Below, in pieces: positions 26,184 through 35,023 of a stretch of DNA of 64,000 nt. Below the pieces are notes generated by a model. The model saw only the letters and a list, made by a program, of their open reading frames with translations, was not told the DNA's origin and ran no database searches. The translations under genes were made by a program, and so were the position numbers. Positions within the stretch are counted from its first letter, which is position 1; each line of letters begins with the position of its first letter. Origin of the DNA: CAZMNY01 sp964567745. GTDB lineage: Bacteria > Planctomycetota > Planctomycetia > Pirellulales > Pirellulaceae. Location of the stretch: positions 1-64,000 of the forward strand of contig CAZMNY010000018.1 of the NCBI GenBank assembly GCA_964567745.1, read 5' to 3'.

Positions 26184-26375
26184 GGACGCTCCTTGTCATC
26201 ACCGCCTCCCGCAACTCCATCAAGTTTGGCGTTGCGAGGGGCGACCTCAATGTCACGACTTCGTTATCTTCCTCCTATCCAACTTACCTGATCTCGCGGA
26301 GGAAGTGGCTCTCCACTTGACGGTTCACGTGTGGCGTCTCAAAAAAGAACCGTTGACTGGCTCGTTCCAGTAGAA

Positions 26376-26860
26376 CTAGTCCGCTTTGGCCGGCGCGCAC
26401 TCGACGAAGGCGCTCAGGATGTCGGTCATCGAGACGATACCGAACAGATGGTCCTCGGCATCGACGACCGGCATGCGGTGCACGTGCTCGCGAAGCATGC
26501 GACTCCCGGCCTCAAACAACGGCGACTCGGGACCAATGGAAACAACAGTTTCCGACATCAGATCCAGCACGCTTTGGTGACCGACATGCTCGCCAATGCG
26601 ACCCAAGTAGGTGCCCACAACGGCTCGTCGGTCTTCTCCAACTCGCTCAAACCAGCATCCATATCGCGAGTTACATCGACGAGGTCGCTTGACGAGAGGA
26701 TTCCAATGCAACGGCCAGTGCGATCGACGACCGGCAGGGCCGCCACTTTGTTTTCCGCCATCAATTGCAACGCGTCGTGGACTGAATCCTTCGCGTCAAT
26801 CGTGACCAGATCTCAACTCATGACTTCCTTCGCACGCCGTTCGTAAACGTCTTTCGTCAT
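26376..26860 (-). pseudogene. Two-CBS-domain protein, broken by nonsense and frameshift
   Basis: From ATG 26860 the frame reads MTKDVYERRAKEVMS and meets TGA at 26813-26815; the same frame then continues with DLVTIDAKDSVHDALQLM and the first CBS motif (VAALPVVDRTGRCIGILSSSD). Somewhere at 26590-26640 the frame must shift to recover the second CBS motif (VLDLMSETVVSIGPESPLFEA, HRMPVVD, HLFGIVSMTDIL) ending at 26376. The TGA can be a C-to-T change of a CGA Arg codon, since CBS proteins usually have a charged residue there. Nucleotide-binding regulatory protein in origin. It lies between the formate-transporter remnant and the diaphorase gene on the same strand. Confidence 0.85.
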
Positions 26861-26870
26861 CTTCGACTCC

Positions 26871-27089
26871 TTAATCGACAGTTGCCACTTCGTTTGATTC
26901 CACTTTGTTTTGTTCTGTTTCCTGCTGAGGTCCATCGCCGTGCAAATAGACAAACCAATAGACGGTGCCCACCATCAACGCGCCGCCGATGACGTTTCCG
27001 ATCGTTACCGGAATCAGATTGGCCCCGAAGAAGTTGGCCCATGTGATTACTTCGTAGGCTGAAGTTGGGTCCTGCAGCGAACCCTTGAT
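26871..27089 (-). pseudogene. Formate/nitrite transporter (FNT family), C-terminal remnant
   Basis: About 70 codons ending in TAA at 26871. The translation contains YEVITWANFFGANLIPVTIG, NVIGGALMVGTVYWFVYLHG and a polar tail, matching the last periplasmic loop and sixth helix of FNT channels such as FocA (the conserved N-x-I-P-V-T-x-G-N-x-x-G-G region). The upstream five helices are missing; at 27090 the sequence runs into unrelated DNA and then the esterase gene. It lies upstream of the CBS and formate dehydrogenase genes on the same strand, so the intact ancestor probably supplied formate uptake to this operon. Confidence 0.82.
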
Positions 27090-27113
27090 GAGAAGTCTCC
27101 CCTTTTTAGGCCG

Positions 27114-27998
27114 TCACCTTTTTAGGCGGTCGATCAGGTATGTGGTTGAGCTCTTGTACTTCGGGTGGGGCTGGCCGGGATGGACGAGGACGACGTCGAT
27201 CTTGACTTTATCGAGTCGCTCTTTAAGCTTGAGGCCCATGATGCCGGAGTGTGTTGGATCCTTGGGTGATGCGCCGACGACGGGCGCTTCGCCTCGATAG
27301 AACATCGCGATTGGCGGATCATCCTTGGAAACGTGTTCGATCGGCGAATACTCTTTGATCCAATTCAACACATCTTCACGGTTGTCGATGAGACTCTGAA
27401 TATTCGGCAGCCCAAATGCGTGCGCTCCGTAGCGATAATTCGGCATCCACTGACGCAGCTCTTTGGGATCGAGAGAAACCTGAGCTCCGTTGACGGCCGC
27501 ACAATAGAGCCGAGTCGACTCGCGCGCGATCGGATCGTCGCTCTTCGGGACAGCCAAGTCGTCGTGGAACGCGAGCCACAATGACGAACAACCGCCGGCC
27601 GAGCCGCCCGTCGCGCCGATTCGCTTTTTGTCGAGATTCCACTCTTTGGCTTTCGAGCGAATAAATTGCAGCGCACGCGCGGCGTCGTACAGCGGCGCTT
27701 TCACTGGCGGCTTGACCTTCTCTGTGACGGCGTTGCGAACGTAACGATAATTGACAGCGACAACCGAGATGCCGTTGTCGAGAAACGCCTTCGGGTTAGT
27801 CTTCTTGTCGCCTCCCTGCCAGCCGCCTCCGTGAATGTAAAAAACAACCGGAGTCGGCTTGTCGGACTTGGCTTGATAAAAATCCAAGACTTGTCGCTCG
27901 TGAGTTCCATAGGCAACGTTCTTGAGCCGCAACGGCTCCTCGGCGACGCACAACTGAGCGGTAAACAAGAGGGCCAGGCAGATCGCGATGCGATTCAT
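27114..27998 (-). CDS. Secreted alpha/beta hydrolase (esterase/lipase, BD-FAE-like)
   Basis: A 294-residue exported hydrolase. Signal peptide MNRIAICLALLFTAQLCVAEE; then YIHGGGWQGGDKKTN (oxyanion-hole HGGGW), the nucleophile elbow GATGGSAGGCSS (GGSAGG), a D-containing segment and the C-terminal His in VLVHPGQPHPK. This order is that of the hormone-sensitive-lipase/feruloyl-esterase-like group abundant in planctomycetes, acting on acetylated or feruloylated polysaccharides; the exact substrate is unknown. It is divergent from the GDSL gene at 28186, with a shared 187-base promoter region. Confidence 0.88.
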   Translation of the reverse strand: MNRIAICLALLFTAQLCVAEEPLRLKNVAYGTHERQVLDFYQAKSDKPTPVVFYIHGGGWQGGDKKTNPKAFLDNGISVVAVNYRYVRNAVTEKVKPPVKAPLYDAARALQFIRSKAKEWNLDKKRIGATGGSAGGCSSLWLAFHDDLAVPKSDDPIARESTRLYCAAVNGAQVSLDPKELRQWMPNYRYGAHAFGLPNIQSLIDNREDVLNWIKEYSPIEHVSKDDPPIAMFYRGEAPVVGASPKDPTHSGIMGLKLKERLDKVKIDVVLVHPGQPHPKYKSSTTYLIDRLKR

Positions 27999-28185
27999 GT
28001 GTTCGCTCCCAAAAAGTGTTCGGCTGTGGTTCGACCAACGATAATCGAGCGACCAAAACGCGCGGTTGGTCCGAGTCGACTGGCATTATAGCGAGAGGAG
28101 ACAGCGATGTGCCTTGGCGAGCCGAGCTTGCTACAATGCGGCCCGCTAAGTGTCGTTGCCTGACCCAAAACCAATGGAATACAAA

Positions 28186-29523
28186 ATGCGATTCAATACG
28201 TATTGCGCCTACTTCCTCGCGGCGTTCTTTGTTTTTACCGCCGGTCTTCCGCTTGCCAGCCGCACCGCAACCGCTGAGGATTCAAGGTTTGCGATTCCGG
28301 AAACGGATGAAGGCCTTCCCGGCGTCGGTCCCATTCGACGATACGACTGGTTTCGCAAACTCTGGCAAACGAAACGCAGCGGCTGGGCCAAGCAAGTTAA
28401 GAAAGACCAGAACGCGGTCGTGTTTCTCGGCGATTCGATCACTCAGGGCTGGGGCGACACGATGAGGGGCAGCTTCGGCGATATGAAGGTCGCCAATCGC
28501 GGCATCAGCGGCGATACGACGCGAGGCATGCTCATTCGCCTGAAGGAGGACGTGCTGTCGCTCAACCCGAGCGCCGTCGTGCTGCTGATGGGTACGAATG
28601 ATCTCGAGGAAAAGGCCGAGCCCGAGACGATCGCGGCCAATCTGATTTCGATCGTTGCGGCGCTCAAGCAACACAATGCCAAGATGCCCATCATTTTGTG
28701 CAAAGTGTTCCCCAGCTCGGAAAGCAAGCGCCGCCCCGCAGAGAAAATCAAACGGATCAACGAACTCTACGCTTCGGCTGTCAAAGGCGATCCGCAAATC
28801 ATCGTGCTCGAGACGTGGGTTCTTTTTGCGGACGCCGCCGGCAATGCGAAGAAGCCTGAGTTTCCCGACCTGTTGCATCCCAACAAGGCTGGCTACGCAA
28901 AGTGGGCGGCCGCGCTTCGCCCGATTTTCGCAACGCTCGGGCATTTGGAAACTGAGCCCGACACGTTTAAGCCTGAACCTGGTTTCGTTAGCCTGTTCAA
29001 TGGCAAGGATCTAACCGGGTGGGGCTTTCGAGCGACGCCAAAGCGGAAGGGAAAACGTCGAGGACCGTCGCGACCCAGCGTCGAGAAAGATGTCTCGTTT
29101 GATGGCAAAACGGCTAGCAATGATGGACGGTACGTCGCCGTGAACGGACGACTTGTCGTGACGACGCCCGCAGAAGGTCGACGCATTCAGCAACTCTGGA
29201 CGACTCGCGAGTTTCCGAAAGACTTTGTTCTCAAGTTGGAGTTTCGAGCAACACCCTACGCCGACAGTGGCGTGTTTATTCGACGGCCTCAACTGCAATG
29301 TCGCGACTACCTGCTGGCCGGTCCCTATACCGAATTGAAGAAGTACAATCCGCAGGACTGGAATGAACTCGTGGTCACCGTAAAGGGGACGACCGCGCAA
29401 TGCACCTGCAATGGCGAAGTGCTCGAGGCCGAATTCAAGCTCCCCGAAACAGGTGGAATCGGCCTCGAAGGCGACCGCGGTCAAATCGAGTACCGGCGAA
29501 TCCGCATCAAAGAAATGCCATAG
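28186..29523 (+). CDS. GDSL/SGNH hydrolase fused to a DUF1080 domain
   Basis: About 445 residues, exported. Signal peptide MRFNTYCAYFLAAFFVFTAG to about residue 35. Residues 75-250 are an SGNH esterase: VVFLGDSITQGWG (Ser), NRGISGDTTRGML (Gly), LLMGTNDLE (Asn), and a C-terminal DLLHPNKAGYAKW (Asp and His). Residues about 265-445 form a DUF1080/3-keto-disaccharide hydrolase (LamG-like jellyroll): PGFVSLFNGKDLTGW, ATPYADSGVFIRRPQL, GGIGLEGDRGQIEYRRIRI. The combination suggests de-acetylation plus glycan binding or hydrolysis on the outside of the cell. Start at ATG 28186 because the signal peptide begins there; an upstream open frame adds only 12 codons. Confidence 0.9.
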   Translation: MRFNTYCAYFLAAFFVFTAGLPLASRTATAEDSRFAIPETDEGLPGVGPIRRYDWFRKLWQTKRSGWAKQVKKDQNAVVFLGDSITQGWGDTMRGSFGDMKVANRGISGDTTRGMLIRLKEDVLSLNPSAVVLLMGTNDLEEKAEPETIAANLISIVAALKQHNAKMPIILCKVFPSSESKRRPAEKIKRINELYASAVKGDPQIIVLETWVLFADAAGNAKKPEFPDLLHPNKAGYAKWAAALRPIFATLGHLETEPDTFKPEPGFVSLFNGKDLTGWGFRATPKRKGKRRGPSRPSVEKDVSFDGKTASNDGRYVAVNGRLVVTTPAEGRRIQQLWTTREFPKDFVLKLEFRATPYADSGVFIRRPQLQCRDYLLAGPYTELKKYNPQDWNELVVTVKGTTAQCTCNGEVLEAEFKLPETGGIGLEGDRGQIEYRRIRIKEMP

Positions 29524-29695
29524 CGGTATCTCGCAAAATTCGCACGACGTTTCGCAACGTTCGGCGCGAGCGGCATGCGACCAATTCGATTGACGCGCTA
29601 TGTCAGTTGCGTGTCGGCAAACATTGCACTGAATTCCATAGACCTCGTGCAGGCTATCATGTGGTCGAGTTACGAGTCCTCGCGAGGGTGAGCTG

Positions 29696-31111
29696 ATGAA
29701 TACGCTGGACAAAGGCAACGAAGCTGAGCTGGCGCCGAATTCCGCTACGACGGGCTGGGAACAGTTGTATCGCAGTGAGGATTGGTGGGCGGTCTGGATC
29801 GGTTGCCTGTTGCTCGCAATCGTTCTGTTGACCGTTGTGATCGCTGGACCGAACGGCGATGGCGAGTATCAAAACCCGTGCAAGCCCTGGCTTGCCAAAC
29901 CGGGTTCCTGGAGCGCGAATCCGTTGGAGGCGGTTTACGAATCTGGCAAGACGAACGTCATTCCTGGACTCGTCGGCGTCTTCCTCGTGGGACTGATCGC
30001 GTTCGGCGGCGCGTCTCAATTCATGAAGTTTCGAATCGGGCAATTCGCCGCTGGGTTTTCGATCGTCTTCCTTCTGGCCACGGCCGCTTATGTGCTGGCA
30101 GGTCAAAAGGTAATCAAGGCGTACAACCTTGAGTATGCACTTTGGGCGCTCGCGCTAGGCTTGCTGATCAGCAATACGATTGGCGCAGCAAGCTGGGTCC
30201 GGCCCGCCGTGCGGACCGAATTCTATATCAAGACCGGATTAGTTCTGCTCGGCGCCGAAGTCCTTTTCAATCGACTGCTGACGCTCGGAGTACCCGGCAT
30301 CTGCATCGCCTGGATCGTCACGCCGATCGTGCTCATCACGACATTCTGGTTCGGGCAAAAAATTCTACGAATCGACTCGCCTTCGCTCAACATGGTTATC
30401 TCGGCCGACATGTCGGTGTGTGGAGTGTCGGCGGCCATCGCGACGGCCGCCGCCTGCAAAGCCAAGAAGGAAGAGCTGTCTTTAGCGATTGGAATGTCAC
30501 TGACCTTCACCGTGATCATGATGGTCGCCATGCCCGCCGTGATTCGCGCCGTCGGCATGAGCAACGTGCTCGGCGGAGCTTGGATGGGAGGGACGATCGA
30601 TGCGACCGGAGCCGTAGCGGCCTCGGGCGCGATGCTCGGCGAAGACGCCCTGCAGGTGGCCGCCGCCGTCAAGATGATCCAAAATATTCTGATCGGCGTT
30701 ATTGCTTTCGGAGTCGCTTTCTATTGGGTGCTCCGAGTCGAGCAGAAAGAGAATGCGAAGCGGCCAGGTCTGTCCGAAATTTGGATTCGGTTTCCCAAGT
30801 TCATTATTGGCTTCGTCTGCATGTCTCTCTTGTTCTCGATCCTATACGCGTCGTTGTCGGACGGGCCCGAGATCGTCAACTCGGTTATCAAGGGCGGCAC
30901 GAAGACTATGCGAGGTTGGTTCTTTTGCCTCGCCTTTGTCAGCATCGGACTCGAGACAGACTTTCGTGAGCTGGGCAAAAACCTAAAAGGCGGCAAACCA
31001 CTCATTTTGTACCTCGCCGGACAAACGCTAAACCTCTGCCTGACACTCTTCATGGCCTGGCTCATGTTCGAGAAGATATTTCCCAACGCAGTGGACGTCT
31101 TGAAGAAGTAG
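29696..31111 (+). CDS. YeiH/UPF0324-family putative permease
   Basis: A 471-residue polytopic membrane protein with about twelve hydrophobic segments. Family hallmarks: WALALGLLISNTIGA, FYIKTGLVLLGAEVLFNRL, LNMVISADMSVCGVSAAIAT (the conserved C-G-x-S-A-I/A region), and the C-terminal KGGKPLILYLAGQTLNLCLT. Compared with the about 340-residue E. coli YeiH it carries an extra N-terminal TM pair and a periplasmic loop. A sulfate or sulfonate export role has been proposed for the family; unproven. GAGGGTGAG lies shortly before ATG 29696. The next small gene (31165) follows at 53 bases. Confidence 0.85.
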   Translation: MNTLDKGNEAELAPNSATTGWEQLYRSEDWWAVWIGCLLLAIVLLTVVIAGPNGDGEYQNPCKPWLAKPGSWSANPLEAVYESGKTNVIPGLVGVFLVGLIAFGGASQFMKFRIGQFAAGFSIVFLLATAAYVLAGQKVIKAYNLEYALWALALGLLISNTIGAASWVRPAVRTEFYIKTGLVLLGAEVLFNRLLTLGVPGICIAWIVTPIVLITTFWFGQKILRIDSPSLNMVISADMSVCGVSAAIATAAACKAKKEELSLAIGMSLTFTVIMMVAMPAVIRAVGMSNVLGGAWMGGTIDATGAVAASGAMLGEDALQVAAAVKMIQNILIGVIAFGVAFYWVLRVEQKENAKRPGLSEIWIRFPKFIIGFVCMSLLFSILYASLSDGPEIVNSVIKGGTKTMRGWFFCLAFVSIGLETDFRELGKNLKGGKPLILYLAGQTLNLCLTLFMAWLMFEKIFPNAVDVLKK

Positions 31112-31164
31112 CAAGCGAGCGGCGAGCCCAGTTGCAATTTGCTGAGATCAAACGAGAGTAGCTT

Positions 31165-31434
31165 ATGACGATTCAAAAAACGAAGGCGTGGCGGCGACTT
31201 GGCATCGCGACTTTGCTGATCGTCGTCGTTTGGACTGTTGTGCTGCCGCGACTAGCACAGTTGCCAGTCGTCGATCGTCGCCTGAGGTTTCTTGACGAGC
31301 ACAACATCGATCCCGCCGCTCTGTTCTATACCGATCTCGAGTGCATGACGGACGTGGAAAACAACATCGCACTCAAACGTGCCGAGCACCCAAGCGCCTT
31401 CTGGCCCGCGGCAACCACACGCCTGAATGATTGA
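31165..31434 (+). CDS. Small membrane-anchored hypothetical protein
   Basis: An 89-residue protein with one TM helix at residues 13-31 (LGIATLLIVVVWTVVLPRL) and a soluble part RRLRFLDEHNIDPAALFYTD ending in LKRAEHPSAFWPAATTRLND. I do not recognise a domain, but the DPAALFYTDLE-type sequence is coherent. GAGAG lies about 9 bases before the ATG. Located 53 bases after the YeiH-like gene, so possibly co-transcribed. Confidence 0.65.
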   Translation: MTIQKTKAWRRLGIATLLIVVVWTVVLPRLAQLPVVDRRLRFLDEHNIDPAALFYTDLECMTDVENNIALKRAEHPSAFWPAATTRLND

Positions 31435-31604
31435 ATTGGCCGGATCGACAGGATTCACAGATCGATTTCGAACTGGGCAACCGGCATCCTGCCGATCATG
31501 TCAAACCTGCCGAAAAAAGACTTCACGGACGACCCGATTTCGCTACACCGCTCGCCGTCGAACATGCGACAATTTAGGGAGCCACTAACCGAGAGGACTT
31601 CCAC

Positions 31605-31940
31605 ATGCCCAACTTGGTCCCCTTGCTTCTCGTCTCGGCTGTGATCGGTGCTGTTCCTGATTCAGCAGATTACTTCAAAATTACCGTCGTCGATCAGGAG
31701 ACGGGGCGTGGCGTGCCGCTTGATGAGTTACGGACCGTCAACAATATCCGCCTCTATACGGACCCGGCGGGAGTCGTCGCGTTCTATGAACCGGGCCTGA
31801 TGGAAAAGCGGCTGTTCTTCCATGTCAGCAGCCACGGCTATGAGTTCGCGAAAGATGAGTTCGGATTTCGCGGAGCGAGGCTGCAGGTGAAGCCGGGTGG
31901 CTCTGCGACGCTGAAGATATCTGACCATGGCCAAAGTTGA
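31605..31940 (+). pseudogene. N-terminal remnant of a secreted protein with DYFKI...VD start
   Basis: Signal peptide MPNLVPLLLVSAVIGAVPDS, then DYFKITVVDQETGRGVPLDE, LRTVNNIRLYTDPAGVVAFY and HGYEFAKDEFGFRGARLQVK. I recall larger planctomycete secreted proteins that start this way and continue well past GGSATLKI; here the frame ends six residues after ATLKI (SDHGQS). No continuation is visible downstream. So this is most likely a truncated gene, though a genuinely short carboxypeptidase-regulatory-like domain protein cannot be excluded. GAGAGG lies about 9 bases before the ATG. Confidence 0.55.
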
Positions 31941-32060
31941 AGACAGAAAGGCACCCAGAGCAACAAAGAACATCAGCAAGTCGCGTAGCGAAAATCGTGT
32001 CAAGACGTGACCTCAGGTCGAAGTCATCTTTGAATGCCGGCAACCTTGAATGCCGGCAAC

Positions 32061-33647
32061 TTAACGCGACGGATCCTGGTGCCTTTTCTTGGTTGCGCGT
32101 TTCTTCGTATCCTTCGTTTTGGGATCCACTTTCTTGCTTGGCTTTTTCTTGTCCCAGTTTTGCTGGTTTGCGACAACGCCCGGCTTGGGTTGGGGAGGCG
32201 TCACGCCAGCGGCTCGCATCACGTGTGAGAGTGCTTCCACGGTGGCGACATCGGGTCGAAAGTTGCCCTTTCGGTAGCCTTGAGCGATCAAGAGCGGCGT
32301 CCAACCCCATCGGTTCTTGCGATGCCACGACTTCACGTCCGCCCCGTGGTCCGCGAGGAACTTCACGAGTCGCGGCCAGTTTTGATAGGCGGCACCGTGC
32401 ATCGCTGTCTCGCCATTCTTGTCGACGGCATTGACGTCCGCGCCCAGTTCCAACAGCAGTTTTGCCGCTTCAATCGCTTCCGACTCGCTTCCCGCCGATT
32501 GCTGACCGCTGCCGAGGTCGCCGATTCCGGCAGCCGCCAATAACGCCGGTGAATGGTCGACGTTCGTAATGGTGGGATCGGCGTGCAGGTCCAGCAACGT
32601 CCGCATCAGCGGCAGGTCGCCTGTTTGCGCGGCGAGCACAAACGGAGTGGATCCTGACGTCGTGAACGCAGCGAAGCCCGATCGACCCTTCGCCAGTCGC
32701 AGGTTGACCTCGGCGCCGCGCTCGACCATCGCCTTGACGAACTCGAGCGCACTGACTTTGCCCGAGCCAACAGGTGGCGGGTCGCCGTCCCCACGAATCG
32801 GCTTGCGAACCCAGCTGATCGCATGAAGCGCCGCGTAACCTGTCGGCTGCGCGTTTGGATTGGCGCCTGACTCGACCAAGGCCAGAGCGGTTTCATAGTG
32901 GGCGTTCTCGACGGCGAGCAGAAGCGGGTTGAGCCGGTTCTTCCCTTTGCCTCTCATCGAGGCATCGACGTCGAGCCCATCTTCGACGAGGCGAATCACA
33001 ACGGCCGTGCGGCCCTCGCGGACAGCAAAGAACAACGATGTGAAACCGGAGGGCAGGGCAGTTCGCGGCTTGGCGCCGGCAGCGAGCAGTGCGTCGACGA
33101 CCTCGAGGTTCCCTTCCGCTGACGCCCACATCAGCGCTGTTTGACCCTTGTGTTCTTTCGCATTGACGTTCGCGCCTCGCGCGAGGAGTTCTTTCACCGG
33201 CGCGAGACGTCCCGTTCGCGCAGCCGTCATGAGCGCGGTTTCACCGCCAGGAAGTTCGGTTTCTGGATCTGCGCCCGCTTCCAACAGAGCTCTGACGATC
33301 GTCCCATTGCCATTCATGCAGGCAATTGAAAGAGGCGATACTCCATACCGATTCACGGCTGCGACGTCGGCCTGGGCGGCAATCAATGCGAGGGTCAGGT
33401 CTTCGTTCGAATGGTGCACGGTCCAGTGCAGAGCTGTCATGCCATCGACCTGCCGCTCATTCACCGTCAATCCTCGTTTGATCAGCTCCGTTACAGCCGC
33501 CGCGTCATTCTTCTCGGCAGCATCAGTCAGTCGCGACCCGACCTCTTCGGCGCGAACGACTTGCACGGACAAAGGCAGTAGAGCCCAAGCAAGTAGAGCC
33601 AGTCGCGACAGATTTATTGATTTGCGTTTCGGTATCATGATTCGCAC
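32061..33647 (-). CDS. Secreted ankyrin-repeat protein
   Basis: A 528-residue protein. Signal peptide (RLALLAWALLPLSVQVVRAEE) followed by about 10-12 ankyrin repeats from residue 40 to 470: for example DGMTALHWTVHHSNEDLTLA, GETALMTAARTGRLAPVKEL, GQTALMWASAEGNLEVVDAL and NGETAMHGAAYQNWPRLVKF. Between the fifth and later repeats is a Gly/Ser-rich insertion. The C-terminus (about 490-528) is Lys-rich (KKKPSKKVDPKTKDTKKR), low complexity. A protein-protein interaction scaffold in the periplasm or outside the cell; partner unknown. It lies directly downstream of the DUF1592/DUF1552 pair on the same strand (stop-to-start gap 9 bases), so one operon of three genes is likely. Confidence 0.9.
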   Translation of the reverse strand: MRIMIPKRKSINLSRLALLAWALLPLSVQVVRAEEVGSRLTDAAEKNDAAAVTELIKRGLTVNERQVDGMTALHWTVHHSNEDLTLALIAAQADVAAVNRYGVSPLSIACMNGNGTIVRALLEAGADPETELPGGETALMTAARTGRLAPVKELLARGANVNAKEHKGQTALMWASAEGNLEVVDALLAAGAKPRTALPSGFTSLFFAVREGRTAVVIRLVEDGLDVDASMRGKGKNRLNPLLLAVENAHYETALALVESGANPNAQPTGYAALHAISWVRKPIRGDGDPPPVGSGKVSALEFVKAMVERGAEVNLRLAKGRSGFAAFTTSGSTPFVLAAQTGDLPLMRTLLDLHADPTITNVDHSPALLAAAGIGDLGSGQQSAGSESEAIEAAKLLLELGADVNAVDKNGETAMHGAAYQNWPRLVKFLADHGADVKSWHRKNRWGWTPLLIAQGYRKGNFRPDVATVEALSHVMRAAGVTPPQPKPGVVANQQNWDKKKPSKKVDPKTKDTKKRATKKRHQDPSR

Positions 33648-33656
33648 TACACGCGG

Positions 33657-35006
33657 CTAGACTGAAATTGGCTCAAACAAACCGTCGACTTCGCCGTTGC
33701 TATCGGCGAACGACTCCAGCGGCACGCCGACTTTATCGAGCAGGGTCAAATGCAGATTGGCCAACGGGGTCGCTCGTTCGAACCTCAAATGGCGTCCGCC
33801 CTGCATTCTTCCAGCCGCGCCACCGGCCACAATGATCGGCAAATTGGTGTGATCGTGAAGGTTTGGATTTCCCATCCCGCTGCCGTACAGGTAAAGCACG
33901 TGATCCAAAAGCGAGCCGCCGCTTTCCGGTGTTCTACTCAGCTCTTCCAGAAACTCGGCGAACAGCGAGACGTGAAACTGATTGATCCGCGCCACCTTGG
34001 CAATCTTTTTCGGGTCGTTGCCGTGATGGGTCAAAGGATGATGGGGATCGTTGATGCCAATTTCAGGGTAGGTTCGATTGCTGGTTTCACGCGCGAGCTG
34101 AAACGTGACAACTCGAGTGATGTCTCCTTGCAGAGCCAGCTTTTGCAAATCGAACATCAGCCGCGCGTGCTCGGCGTACGACGACGGCACGCCGAGCGGG
34201 CGGTCGAGATCGGGCAGTTCATTTTCGGCAACGCCCGCTTCGGCTCGCGCGATACGTCTTTCGACATCGCGAATGGCATCGAGGTACTGACTAACGCGTT
34301 CGCGGTCGCTCGGCCCCAGCGTCTTGCTCAGTCGTTTGAATTCTTCGCCAACGGAGTCGAGCAAACTGGCTCGTTCCTGCAAGGCTGCGCGACGCTGTGC
34401 GGGAGTGCCTCCCTCGCCGAATAGCTGCTCAAAAACGATTCGCGGATGAGCTTCCGGAGGCAGGGGCGTGGTGGGCGAAGACCATGACAGACAGTTTTGA
34501 TAAACGCACGCGTAACCGTTGTCGCACTGACCCACCATGGCCGCCAGGTCCATCGACAACTCGAGCGATGGTAGTTGAGTCTCGGCGCCAATCTGTTGTG
34601 CCGCAATCTGATCAACCGTCGTGCCGAGATGATAATCGGTGCTTTCGGTTCGTTTCGCTTTCGCGGCGCTCAAGAAGGCCGAGTTGGATGTGGCGTGAGT
34701 GCCTGGGTAGGCGTTTCGCAATTCCAGGTTGCTGAGGATCGTCACGCTCTGCTTGATCGGCTCGAGCGGCGACAAGGTGGGCGACAGCTTGCTGAGCTTG
34801 TTTGCCGGCGGAGGCGTCCAGCGAGTGATATCGCTGCCCATCGGCATGTAGACGAAGCCGAGCCGACGAAGCCGAGCGGGACTAGCGGGCGTATCGGCAA
34901 TCGCTGTCATCGACGGAATCATCGCATCCAACAGTGGCAGCGCCAGCGAAGCTCCAACTCCTTTGAGCATCGTCCTGCGCGGCAGCCGCTTTTTCGTGAT
35001 GAACAT
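33657..35006 (-). CDS. DUF1552 protein with TAT-like leader
   Basis: About 449 residues. N-terminus MFITKKRLPRRTMLKGVGAS, a twin-arginine-type leader with hydrophobic core LALPLLDAMIPSM, then the DUF1552 domain over the rest: FVYMPMGSDITRWTP, LSPLEPIKQSVTILSNLE, FEQLFGEGGTPAQRRAALQE, FDLQKLALQGDITRVVTFQL and a C-terminal LYGSGMGNPNLHDHTNLPI. The family has the alkaline-phosphatase-like fold of DUF1501 relatives; function unknown, usually paired with a DUF1592 gene as here. Start at ATG 35006 (AAGGA seven bases upstream); the stop codon of the DUF1592 gene is only 17 bases upstream. Confidence 0.9.
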   Translation of the reverse strand: MFITKKRLPRRTMLKGVGASLALPLLDAMIPSMTAIADTPASPARLRRLGFVYMPMGSDITRWTPPPANKLSKLSPTLSPLEPIKQSVTILSNLELRNAYPGTHATSNSAFLSAAKAKRTESTDYHLGTTVDQIAAQQIGAETQLPSLELSMDLAAMVGQCDNGYACVYQNCLSWSSPTTPLPPEAHPRIVFEQLFGEGGTPAQRRAALQERASLLDSVGEEFKRLSKTLGPSDRERVSQYLDAIRDVERRIARAEAGVAENELPDLDRPLGVPSSYAEHARLMFDLQKLALQGDITRVVTFQLARETSNRTYPEIGINDPHHPLTHHGNDPKKIAKVARINQFHVSLFAEFLEELSRTPESGGSLLDHVLYLYGSGMGNPNLHDHTNLPIIVAGGAAGRMQGGRHLRFERATPLANLHLTLLDKVGVPLESFADSNGEVDGLFEPISV

Positions 35007-35023
35007 GACGGTTTCCTTTTGAT

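Noticed and set aside
26813..26815. In-frame TGA in the CBS gene as a third selenocysteine codon
   Set aside because: The position is not a Cys column as far as can be judged, a single C-to-T change of CGA explains it, no suitable hairpin follows, and a frameshift elsewhere shows the gene is decayed.
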